From: Acidobacteriota bacterium
GTDB taxonomy: Bacteria; Acidobacteriota; UBA6911
Length of the DNA: 8,991 nucleotides
Assembly: GCA_031254095.1 (NCBI GenBank)
Contig: JAIRVC010000037.1
Location: 1 to 8,991 of the forward strand
Direction: 5' to 3'
This document shows positions 1 through 5,189 of this stretch, one piece after another (positions within the stretch are counted from its first letter, which is position 1; every line of letters begins with the position of its first letter). The position numbers and the translations under genes were made by a program. The notes below the pieces were generated by a model. It had not been told where the DNA came from. It searched no databases and saw nothing but the letters and a program-made list of their open reading frames with translations.

Positions 1-167
1 CCGGTGAGCCGGGTGACGAAACATCCGCGCCTCCGGCCGGCTCCGGCGGCTCGCCGGATGTTTCGCGGAATTCCGCTCCAGCTTCTGGCGATGACGTAAA
101 TCCGTCAGGCGGCGCGGGGCAGCAAAGCAAACCAAGCCGCTATCAGCGGAAACCTCAGCAGAGGTAG
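1..167 (+). CDS. C-terminal tail of an unidentified protein (5' end outside window)
   Basis: One plus-strand frame is open from the window edge to a TAG at 165-167, giving the last 54 codons of a gene. The tail is low in complexity: Gly, Ser, Pro, Ala and Asp dominate (GEPGDETSAPPAGSGGSPD at its start), and it ends in a basic, Gln-rich stretch (SKPSRYQRKPQQR). Such disordered tails with a basic end occur on RNA-binding proteins, helicases and secretion proteins, but nothing here identifies a family. The other two plus frames lack a comparable open tail. The TAG stop lies at the very edge of the intergenic repeat at 171-242, so that element begins immediately after the gene. The start and function cannot be determined from this window. 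Confidence 0.6.
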   Translation, partial: GEPGDETSAPPAGSGGSPDVSRNSAPASGDDVNPSGGAGQQSKPSRYQRKPQQR

Positions 168-170
168 GTT

Positions 171-242
171 GGCCGCTTGCGGCCAGTGGCTAGTTGCTAG
201 TGGCGAGTGATCAGTGCGGGGGCGACCGTTACGGCCGCCCGC
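171..242 (+). repeat. three-module intergenic repeat, left copy
   Basis: Three modules follow each other. A perfect inverted repeat GGCCGC-TT-GCGGCC spans 171-184. Five degenerate 7-base units follow (CAGTGGC, TAGTTGC, TAGTGGC, GAGTGAT, CAGTGCG; 184-218). A hairpin GGGCGACCG-TTA-CGGCCGCCC, 8 of 9 positions pairing, spans 220-240. The same order of modules, reverse-complemented, occurs at 1006-1074. The element sits between the stop of the upstream plus-strand gene and the stop of the minus-strand regulator gene, where convergent transcripts meet, so the hairpins could help end both. No T-run follows, so it is not a canonical intrinsic terminator. The origin is unknown. Confidence 0.7.
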
Positions 243-266
243 AGGCGGAATGAAGTTAAAATGACG

Positions 267-983
267 TTAATTTGAGCGGCAACAGGTTTTTGCAATCAAT
301 GCTTCAATATCCGGAAATAGTTTTTCCGCCACCCTTTCCGCGAGCTGCTCTATAAACTCATCGGAAATCCGGCTGTCCGCGGCGGCTTTACTGTCGAGCG
401 TTTCATCTCCGAATATTTCAAGAATGCGGTTCCGGCCAAGGTACGATTCCAATGCGCGTGGAGATACAATCAGTGCTTCCTTAAAAGTACCGCGCCGCGC
501 GCCGGAGTCACCGGTTGCGGACGGCGGCGTTAAAAGTTCAGGCGCAATTTCAGCTTCCGCGCCGGAATCGTCATCATTTTTATTTCCCGAAAAATCGAAA
601 GCCGCGCGGCGCGCGCTTTCCCGCAACAGCTTTTCCATCATAGCGATCATTTCGGAAGGATCGAAAGGCTTTGTAAGCTGACCGCTCGCCTCAACACGCG
701 CGGCCTCTTCATCGTTGAAAGGATCGAAAGCTCCATTGAGCAGGATCACCGGAATAGCGGCGAATTCCGGATCCCGGCGGATGCGTTCGCAGACTTCGTA
801 TCCGTTGAAGCCCGGCATGGAAACATCCGCCAATACCACATCCGGGCGAAACTCACGCAGTATGCCGAGCGCGGCGTCTCCGCTTGAAACAGCTTCAATT
901 ACGGCATTTTCCCCGGCAAAAGCCAGCCGGACCATTTTCTGCATCGCCGCGTTATCATCCGCAACCAACAATCGCAAGGTCAT
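267..983 (-). CDS. single-receiver response regulator with an amphipathic C-terminal tail
   Basis: This 238-aa protein has a CheY-like receiver at residues 1-120. The acidic pair is D9-D10 (LLVADDN), the phosphoacceptor is D53 (VVLADVSMPG), and the conserved Lys is K105 (LTKPF). The Thr/Ser normally at the end of strand 4 is replaced by Asn83 (VILLNGAF), which could alter the switch or dephosphorylation rate. Residues 121-200 form a variable, acidic linker. Residues 207-232 (SDEFIEQLAERVAEKLFPDI) look like an amphipathic helix, a tail I recall from similar proteins in Acidobacteria and deltaproteobacteria. No DNA-binding or enzymatic output domain is present, so output is probably by protein-protein contact. 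No histidine kinase lies nearby. The SD is weak (GAGA a few bases upstream). The gene lies 91 nt downstream of the exported-protein gene on the same strand, and repeats fill that gap. Confidence 0.88.
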   Translation of the reverse strand: MTLRLLVADDNAAMQKMVRLAFAGENAVIEAVSSGDAALGILREFRPDVVLADVSMPGFNGYEVCERIRRDPEFAAIPVILLNGAFDPFNDEEAARVEASGQLTKPFDPSEMIAMMEKLLRESARRAAFDFSGNKNDDDSGAEAEIAPELLTPPSATGDSGARRGTFKEALIVSPRALESYLGRNRILEIFGDETLDSKAAADSRISDEFIEQLAERVAEKLFPDIEALIAKTCCRSN

Positions 984-1005
984 AACGAGATTCTCAGTGT
1001 CCAGC

Positions 1006-1074
1006 AGGGGCGACCGGCCCCGGTCGCCACCCCTCTAGCCACCAGCCACTGGCCACTAGCCGCCTAACGGCGGC
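1006..1074 (-). repeat. three-module intergenic repeat, middle copy (inverted relative to 171-242)
   Basis: Read on the minus strand from the stop of the exported-protein gene, the order is a hairpin GCCGCC-GTTA-GGCGGC (1059-1074), then heptamers TAGTGGC, CAGTGGC, TGGTGGC and TAGAGGG (about 1035-1060), then a perfect 9-bp inverted repeat GGCGACCGG-2-CCGGTCGCC (1009-1028) inside a longer imperfect stem (1006-1033). Order and spacing match the copy at 171-242, so the two copies flank the response regulator gene as inverted repeats. The first hairpin directly follows a TAG stop and could act in termination or 3'-end protection. No poly-T tract is present. Confidence 0.72.
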
Positions 1075-1977
1075 CTACTTTTCCGCCTTGAAAATATCCG
1101 GGTCTATGCCCGGCGTGTTGAACCCCCAGGTCAAAATGTTTATATTCCATTTCGCTATAAATCCGGACTGGTTCAAGCCGTCGATCATATAATCCAACGT
1201 ATAGCTGTGCGGCAAGGTCAGCTCGCCGACTTTCTTGAAGTCATCGAATTTCTCCGTAAGAGTGTAGTAAGACTCTCCCCTGACTTCGGCGATCGCCATG
1301 TCCTTCACCATGCCGTCTCCATCAATCGGACTGTTGAATCCCGTGGTCACATCGTCCCTTGTGCTGACTTTGTATTCCGTGCGCACATGCCGGTAGGTTT
1401 CCGGATCGAAATACATGCGGATTTTCATGTCGCCGTGATCGTCCCGGGGACGATATTCAAGCTCGTACAACTCCGCGCCATCAACCCTGGTTGTGCGAAC
1501 CTTCATGTTCCTCGGTTTGTCGCCCTTGACGTCCAGAAGAGGCCAGGCGTTGGAAAAAATTCCTCCTATCATCCCGTTTTTCAATACTTTATTGTAGCGA
1601 AACATAAAATCGGCGATGGGGGATTTAAGTCCGGGCTTCATGTGTCCCACGGATACGGATTTGCCGTCATAGGCAAAGTATTCTCCCGGATAATTTATGT
1701 CCTGAAATTTCATGACAATGCCCATTTTAGGCCCTTCGGACACCAGCATGGAGGTTCCGGACATATTTCCGCTCATCCCCAGGATAAAATTAACCTCCGA
1801 TGTTCCGACAAAAGTTATGGATTTTATCTGGGACAGCGCGGCCGGCGCATCAACGATTGCCTTCAGATGCCCGGCAATCAGTTGTTCCGGCGACGGGTCC
1901 TTTGCGAACAACCCCGGAGCCAGAACGGCGAAAATACAGCAACAACTGGCAATAAAAATACCGGTTTTCTTTTTCAT
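1075..1977 (-). CDS. exported protein, LolA/outer-membrane lipoprotein-sorting-like family
   Basis: From the ATG at 1977 the protein has 300 aa. This start is preferred because GGAG lies 7 nt upstream (1985-1988). A longer frame starting at 1995 would place this SD inside its own coding sequence. The signal peptide has an MKKK n-region and a hydrophobic core with three consecutive Cys (C12-C14), and probable signal peptidase I cleavage after A25 (GLFA). IASC at 9-12 also fits a lipobox, but the preceding hydrophobic stretch is short. The remainder is rich in beta strands, with stretches such as NYPGEYFAYDG, IRMYFDPETYRHVRTEY and YTLTEKFDDF that I recall from uncharacterised Acidobacteria proteins with a LolA-like concave barrel. 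That fold binds lipid or acyl chains, so a periplasmic lipid or lipoprotein role is plausible but unproven. No LolB or LolCDE partners lie nearby. Confidence 0.75.
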   Translation of the reverse strand: MKKKTGIFIASCCCIFAVLAPGLFAKDPSPEQLIAGHLKAIVDAPAALSQIKSITFVGTSEVNFILGMSGNMSGTSMLVSEGPKMGIVMKFQDINYPGEYFAYDGKSVSVGHMKPGLKSPIADFMFRYNKVLKNGMIGGIFSNAWPLLDVKGDKPRNMKVRTTRVDGAELYELEYRPRDDHGDMKIRMYFDPETYRHVRTEYKVSTRDDVTTGFNSPIDGDGMVKDMAIAEVRGESYYTLTEKFDDFKKVGELTLPHSYTLDYMIDGLNQSGFIAKWNINILTWGFNTPGIDPDIFKAEK

Positions 1978-2048
1978 ATCAGATCTCCAAAACATATTCT
2001 ATTTTGTCCATTTCCAGCCCATTTTTAAAGATGTTGCAGAACGTTTCT

Positions 2049-2077
2049 AATACAGCATACAGCAGAAATTAGAACAA
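2049..2077 (-). promoter_or_regulatory. possible promoter of the exported-protein gene
   Basis: On the minus strand, TTGTTC (2072-2077) and TGTATT (2049-2054) are separated by 17 nt, upstream of the start at 1977. The -35 box is a weak match (3 of 6) and the -10 box a moderate one (4 of 6). It is the best-spaced candidate I see in the divergent gap, but the assignment is uncertain. Confidence 0.3.
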
Positions 2078-2107
2078 CGCCCACATTAAAAATATTTACG
2101 CCGCCGC

Positions 2108-2126
2108 TCCCGGATTGTTACCGGGA
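2108..2126. repeat. short inverted repeat in the divergent gap
   Basis: TCCCGG and CCGGGA, perfectly complementary, are separated by 7 nt (ATTGTTA). The repeat lies between the two divergent promoter candidates. It could be a regulator site or a small hairpin. No T-run follows on either strand, so a terminator is unlikely. Confidence 0.35.
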
Positions 2127-2139
2127 AGTTAATTTTCTG

Positions 2140-2168
2140 TTGACAGGTGTTTATATAGTGTTCATACT
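2140..2168 (+). promoter_or_regulatory. sigma-70-type promoter of the gntR-ABC operon
   Basis: A perfect -35 box TTGACA (2140-2145) is followed after 17 nt by CATACT (2163-2168), which matches TATAAT at 4 of 6 positions. The surroundings are AT-rich. Transcription would start near 2175, about 40 nt before the TTG start of the repressor gene. The -10 box overlaps the inverted repeat at 2164-2192, which fits repression by the operon's own GntR protein. Confidence 0.65.
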
Positions 2169-2192
2169 GTTTATGTATTAAATAAACGGTAT
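2164..2192. promoter_or_regulatory. probable GntR/YtrA operator (inverted repeat)
   Basis: ATACTGTTTAT (2164-2174) and ATAAACGGTAT (2182-2192) are complementary at 10 of 11 positions around a 7-nt AT-rich centre. The palindrome covers the -10 box and the predicted transcription start of the operon, the usual place for a dimeric repressor. A further half-site-like TGTTTATATAG at 2148-2158 lies exactly 20 bp upstream of the matching TGTTTATGTAT at 2168-2178, two helical turns away. Assignment to the adjacent GntR protein is inferred from position. Confidence 0.6.
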
Positions 2193-2213
2193 ATTGACTT
2201 TGAGGATTGACGC

Positions 2214-2609
2214 TTGAACATCGTGATTTCCAATCTGGCCGGCGTTCCGATCTACGAGCAGATTCGCGAACAGATCAAAAACGCCATATTCAGCGGCGAG
2301 CTGACGGAAGGCGCGCTGCTCCCTTCCATCCGTCAGCTTGCGAAGGACCTGAAAATCAGCGTCATTACCACCATGCGCGCGTACAGCGATCTTGAGCGGG
2401 AAGGCTTCGTCGTCAACATCCAGGGAAAAGGATGCTACGTGCGCCCGCAAAACCCCGAATTACTGCGCGAGGGCAAACTGCGTGAAATCGAGGATGGCCT
2501 TTCCGCCGCTATCGCCGCCGCGAGGCTCATAAAGCTTTCGAAAAAGGAACTGACGGACATGTGGACGCTTCTTCTTGAGGACATTCCGGAGGACGGTAAA
2601 AATGAATAA
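2214..2609 (+). CDS. GntR-family transcriptional repressor, YtrA subfamily
   Basis: This 131-aa protein begins at TTG (2214) with GAGG 8 nt upstream (2202-2205). The start gives MNIVISN, the usual beginning of this family. A winged helix-turn-helix fills residues 6-75: the helix pair around PIYEQIREQIKNAI (12-25), the motif GALLPSIRQLAKDLKIS (33-49) and the recognition region VITTMRAYSDLEREGFV (50-66). Residues 76-131 form a short helical effector/dimerisation region, as in YtrA regulators, which lack the large ligand domain of other GntR proteins. YtrA-type genes usually head ABC exporter operons and repress them until an envelope stress or antibiotic appears. Here the stop overlaps the next start by 8 nt and an operator-like palindrome sits at the promoter. 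The inducer is unknown. Confidence 0.92.
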   Translation: MNIVISNLAGVPIYEQIREQIKNAIFSGELTEGALLPSIRQLAKDLKISVITTMRAYSDLEREGFVVNIQGKGCYVRPQNPELLREGKLREIEDGLSAAIAAARLIKLSKKELTDMWTLLLEDIPEDGKNE

Positions 2610-3504
2610 CATTCTATCTCTGCGCGGCGTAACCAAACGCTTTCCAACTTTTTTTCCGCTTAAAGACCTTTCCTTGCGCTTTCCCGATTTTACGCTTGAA
2701 GACGTTTCATTCGACCTGCCGGAAGGCTTTGTCATGGGTCTTGTAGGCAAAAACGGCGCGGGCAAAACCACGATCATCAAATCAATCCTGAACATGCTTC
2801 GCCTCAACGACGGTTCCATCTCCGTATTCGGGCGGGATCATCTGGAGGCCGAGCGCGAAATCAAGGCGCGGATCGGCGTTGTTATGGATTACACGTTTTT
2901 TGTGGAAGACTGGACGCCCGATGCCGTGGAACGCGCCGTCGCGCCGTTTTATCCCGCGTGGGAAAAAGAGACTTACCGAAAACTGCTTGTGAAATTTTCC
3001 ATCAATCCGAAAAAGAAGATCAAAGAGCTTTCGCGCGGCATGAAGATGAAATTGACGACGGCGGTGGCGCTGTCGCACGGCGCGGATCTTCTCATTTTAG
3101 ATGAACCGACCTCCGGGCTTGATCCGGTGGCGCGGGACGAACTGCTTGAAATCCTGCGCGATTACATGTCGGGCGGCAATCGGAGCATTCTGTTTTCGAC
3201 GCATATCACATCCGATCTGGAAAAAATTGCCGACTATATCACCTTCATAGACAACGGAAAAATCATGGCGTCACAGCCGGCGGACGATTTTCTGGGGAAA
3301 TATTTCATCGTAAGGGGCGGTCTTGGAATTCTTGACGAAGAGCAGAAAAAGCTGCTGATCGGATACCGCGAACATTCGGTCGGCTTTGACGGCCTTATCG
3401 AACGGGCGCTTCTGCCGCGGCTTCCGCCGTCCGTCGTCGCCGAACCGGGCAATCTCGACGAAACCATCATCCGGCTCGCCGGAAGGAGGAATGGCGATGA
3501 ATAG
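2602..3504 (+). CDS. ABC transporter ATP-binding protein (BcrA/YtrB-type)
   Basis: The chosen start is the ATG at 2602, with GGAGG 9 nt upstream (2588-2592), giving 300 aa. The frame also opens at 2575, but that ATG lies well inside the repressor gene and the strong SD favours 2602. Residues 30-235 form the nucleotide-binding domain: Walker A GKNGAGKTT (49-57), signature LSRGM (143-147), Walker B LLILDE (163-168), D-loop SGLDP (171-175) and H-loop His201 (STH). The usual Q-loop Gln is absent (GVVMDYTFF, about 92-100), as is common in this branch. Residues 235-300 are a C-terminal extension. It should power export by the two membrane subunits encoded next; the substrate is unknown. A tandem 13-codon duplication (2638-2712) lengthens the N-terminal strands, so Walker A lies about 11-13 residues later than I expect. 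Confidence 0.94.
   Translation: MNNILSLRGVTKRFPTFFPLKDLSLRFPDFTLEDVSFDLPEGFVMGLVGKNGAGKTTIIKSILNMLRLNDGSISVFGRDHLEAEREIKARIGVVMDYTFFVEDWTPDAVERAVAPFYPAWEKETYRKLLVKFSINPKKKIKELSRGMKMKLTTAVALSHGADLLILDEPTSGLDPVARDELLEILRDYMSGGNRSILFSTHITSDLEKIADYITFIDNGKIMASQPADDFLGKYFIVRGGLGILDEEQKKLLIGYREHSVGFDGLIERALLPRLPPSVVAEPGNLDETIIRLAGRRNGDE
2638..2712 (+). repeat. imperfect 39-bp tandem duplication inside the ABC ATPase gene
   Basis: Copy A (2638-2676) encodes RFPTFFPLKDLSL. Copy B (2677-2712) encodes RFPDFTLEDVSF, one codon shorter. With that codon gapped, 28 of 36 aligned bases match. The duplication is in frame and falls between the first beta strands of the nucleotide-binding domain, before Walker A. 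Confidence 0.75.
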
Positions 3505-4123
3505 AATAGCCTTATTTATATTGCTTGGTTTTCGCTCGATGCCGGTAATGGCCAAAATACTCATGCCGTTTTTTTCTATTGCGATGATGCTTATGTTTTC
3601 ATTTGAAGCTTCCCCTAAAGCATCAATGGCGTGGTTCGCCGGTTTAATGTCGGCACTATTTATCGCCCAGCCGTTTGCCATTGCGGAAAAGAACAGACTT
3701 GAAACACTCCACGCCATGTTGTCGTTGACACGCAACGATGTTGTAAAAGCAAAGTATCTGTGTTTTATCTGCGTTCTGGCGGTTATTATGCTTCCGCCTC
3801 TCTTACTGAAGCCTGTTTTTTCTCCGAATAATGAAGCAGTTTATTTTCTTATTACCGATACGTTTCTGGTAGCTTCTTTTGTCACGGCTTTGCTATACCC
3901 GCTCTTTTTCAAGATTGGATACGGGAAGACCGGAGCCGTTATATCCCTTGTTGGGATTATCTTTTTTGTCATTCTTATCGCATCCCGCTCCTTGCCGGGA
4001 TTCATTGCCTTTTTTGCGTTGTTGATTTCCGCGACACTGCCAGTGAAAATAGCTCTTGGCCTGATTCTCGTGTGTCTGTCTTACATGCTGTCGCTCAAAA
4101 TCTATCGAAATAAGGATCTGTGA
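3497..4123 (+). CDS. ABC-2 type membrane subunit 1
   Basis: The chosen ATG at 3497 gives 208 aa beginning MNRIALFILLGFRS. GGAGG at 3485-3489 is 7 nt upstream; the ATG at 3491 would be only 1 nt from it. The start overlaps the ATPase stop by 8 nt (ATGAATAG). Hydrophobic segments near residues 20-37, 44-63, 88-105, 118-138, 146-165 and 168-200 suggest about six transmembrane helices. LSLTRNDVVKAKYL at 75-88 is the cytoplasmic motif typical of the ABC2_membrane_5-like family, probably the contact with the ATPase. The next gene encodes a paralog with this motif at the same residues, so the two probably form a heterodimeric permease. The gene is visibly more AT-rich than the ATPase gene. The substrate is unknown. 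Confidence 0.87.
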   Translation: MNRIALFILLGFRSMPVMAKILMPFFSIAMMLMFSFEASPKASMAWFAGLMSALFIAQPFAIAEKNRLETLHAMLSLTRNDVVKAKYLCFICVLAVIMLPPLLLKPVFSPNNEAVYFLITDTFLVASFVTALLYPLFFKIGYGKTGAVISLVGIIFFVILIASRSLPGFIAFFALLISATLPVKIALGLILVCLSYMLSLKIYRNKDL

Positions 4124-4138
4124 AAAATGGGAATGGCG

Positions 4139-4777
4139 ATGAATAAAACGGCGACCATTATGTTGATAATGTTGCAGACTGTAAAATATCAACTTTTATC
4201 ACGCGGCATATTATTGTTCTTTGCATTTATGATTTGTGCGTTCATTGATGTAGACAATGCGGCTGCTATGTTTATGATTATTTCATATGGGGCACTGATA
4301 CTCGTGGTCAGCGTGATGGATACGGGAAAAAAGGACGTACTTGAAGTGCTTTACGCGACGTTGCCGCTGACACGTAACGATATAGTAAAGAGTAAATATT
4401 TGCTGTCAGTTATCGTTGTGTTGGTTTTTATGGCAAGCTTGTTTTTTTCGCTAAACCTGTTGTTGACTGAAAAACAGGATCTATATGATTTGATAAATAT
4501 CCTGTTGCCAACATATATTTTATCTGTAGCCGTTTTATCTCCCGGGTCGTTTAAATGGGGGCAATGTCTTGGTAATCCTTCACGTCTGTACACGGCTGTA
4601 TTGTTGTTTTCGGGTTTTTGTTTTGTTATTTTTGTTGTTGATAATATTGATGAAATATATACCCGCATCGGAATTCCGCCTGTAATGACGGCGAGTATAC
4701 TAAACATCGGAAGTCTGATTTTGCTTTATCCGTCATATCGTATGTCATGCAAATTTTACCGGGCCAGGGATTTATGA
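4139..4777 (+). CDS. ABC-2 type membrane subunit 2 (paralog of subunit 1)
   Basis: From the ATG at 4139 the protein has 212 aa (MNKTATIMLIMLQT). Earlier in-frame ATGs at 4127 and 4133 are possible: AAGGA at 4112-4116 sits 10 nt before 4127, while GGGA at 4129-4132 sits 6 nt before 4139. I prefer 4139 because the sequence around it (GGAATGGCGATGAATA) repeats that around the start of subunit 1. About six membrane segments are visible (near 22-36, 42-60, 88-110, 117-137, 150-168 and 180-198). LPLTRNDIVKSKYL at 75-88 aligns without gaps to the same residues of subunit 1, and both proteins end in a similar basic tail (KFYRARDL here, KIYRNKDL there). It completes a repressor-ATPase-permease operon. 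The region is AT-rich; for example 4201-4260 has 22 G+C of 60 by hand count. Confidence 0.85.
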   Translation: MNKTATIMLIMLQTVKYQLLSRGILLFFAFMICAFIDVDNAAAMFMIISYGALILVVSVMDTGKKDVLEVLYATLPLTRNDIVKSKYLLSVIVVLVFMASLFFSLNLLLTEKQDLYDLINILLPTYILSVAVLSPGSFKWGQCLGNPSRLYTAVLLFSGFCFVIFVVDNIDEIYTRIGIPPVMTASILNIGSLILLYPSYRMSCKFYRARDL

Positions 4778-4853
4778 AAAAAGATAAAATTTTCCAAAGG
4801 GCTTTTGTTACACTAAATCAAACTAACTCAAATAAAAAATGGAGAAAAACCCA

Positions 4854-4880
4854 ATGAAAAAAGTAAGATGTCAGCCCTGA
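4854..4880 (+). CDS. possible 8-codon leader peptide or gene remnant
   Basis: ATG at 4854 is preceded by GGAG 9 nt upstream (4841-4844) and an A-rich stretch, a good translation start. The frame encodes MKKVRCQP and stops at TGA (4878-4880). The MKK start resembles the beginning of an exported protein, so this may be what is left of a gene cut by a rearrangement. Alternatively it is a leader peptide, since its last codons overlap the first arm of the hairpin at 4866-4904. Neither reading is established. Confidence 0.25.
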   Translation: MKKVRCQP

Positions 4881-4910
4881 TCGCCGACCAGGGCAAACGC
4901 ATCTAAATTT
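4866..4910 (+). terminator. hairpin downstream of the ABC operon, terminator-like
   Basis: GCCCTG (4874-4879) pairs with CAGGGC (4889-4894) around a 9-nt loop. The stem continues with AGATG (4866-4870) and CATCT (4900-4904) across an internal loop. AAATTTT follows, a short T-run. This is a weak intrinsic terminator at best, but it is the only such structure after the ABC operon. Confidence 0.35.
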
Positions 4911-5021
4911 TCCGCCTGAATTGCGGCTTATTGTGCGATTGAACATTTTGAACACCTAAAAAAATATAGGTCAAAACGCTAACGTATTCAAAAATCACGC
5001 TTTTTAGATGCGTCCGCCCTG
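4889..5021. mobile_element. MITE-like element, 133 bp, bounded by 19-bp inverted repeats
   Basis: CAGGGCAAACGCATCTAAA (4889-4907) and TTTAGATGCGTCCGCCCTG (5003-5021) are inverted copies matching at 17 of 19 positions. The enclosed sequence is AT-rich and codes for nothing. This is the form of a non-autonomous transposon or an internally deleted insertion sequence. I see no target-site duplication next to the ends, so insertion is not proven. The same arms also take part in an alternative hairpin with 4866-4879. Confidence 0.45.
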
Positions 5022-5189
5022 TTCCGGAGTCAAGGTTCGCTTGAAATATCCCTGAAGGCGTTTTAGGATATTGTCTTCTGCGCCTCTGCGCCGGGATTCG
5101 TTAAGGCTGCCGCGTTAAGCGGCGGCAAATCGGTGTTTCTCCGGCGAGTCGAAACCGGAACTTGAAACTTGTTTGAATAGGAGCCGTCA

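Larger units (their letters stand above)
4778..5189. other. 412-nt intergenic region with no convincing protein gene
   Basis: The gap begins with an AT-rich stretch (4778-4853), then an 8-codon frame with a good SD, then three copies of an AGATG...GCCCTG motif and an AT-rich middle with small hairpins (ACCTA/TAGGT at 4954-4971, CCGC/GCGG at 4912-4926). Further on lie an inverted repeat AATATCC/GGATATT (5045-5051 and 5066-5072, 14-nt loop) and a GC hairpin GCTGCCGC-GTTAA-GCGGCGGC (5106-5126, one G-T pair). I see no clear promoter for the cyclophilin gene, although one must lie here unless transcription reads through from upstream. Confidence 0.6.

Noticed and set aside
424..681. Plus-strand open frames opposite the response regulator gene (424-681, 715-1038)
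   Set aside because: They lie antisense to a gene with clear receiver motifs, have no SD and show Ser/Arg-rich translation typical of shadow frames.
184..1060. Heptamer arrays as a CRISPR
   Set aside because: Units are 7 bases, adjacent and without spacers, and no cas genes are present.
1207..2028. Long plus-strand frame (273 codons) opposite the exported-protein gene
   Set aside because: The minus-strand product has a signal peptide, a well-placed SD and family-like sequence; the plus-strand product resembles nothing and has no good start site.
5106..5126. GC hairpin before the cyclophilin gene as an intrinsic terminator
   Set aside because: It is followed by AAATCGG and no T-run, so I list it only as a structure in the gap.
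4778..5189. tRNA, small structured RNA or riboswitch in the long gap
   Set aside because: I find no cloverleaf, no T-loop consensus and no riboswitch core that I recognise.
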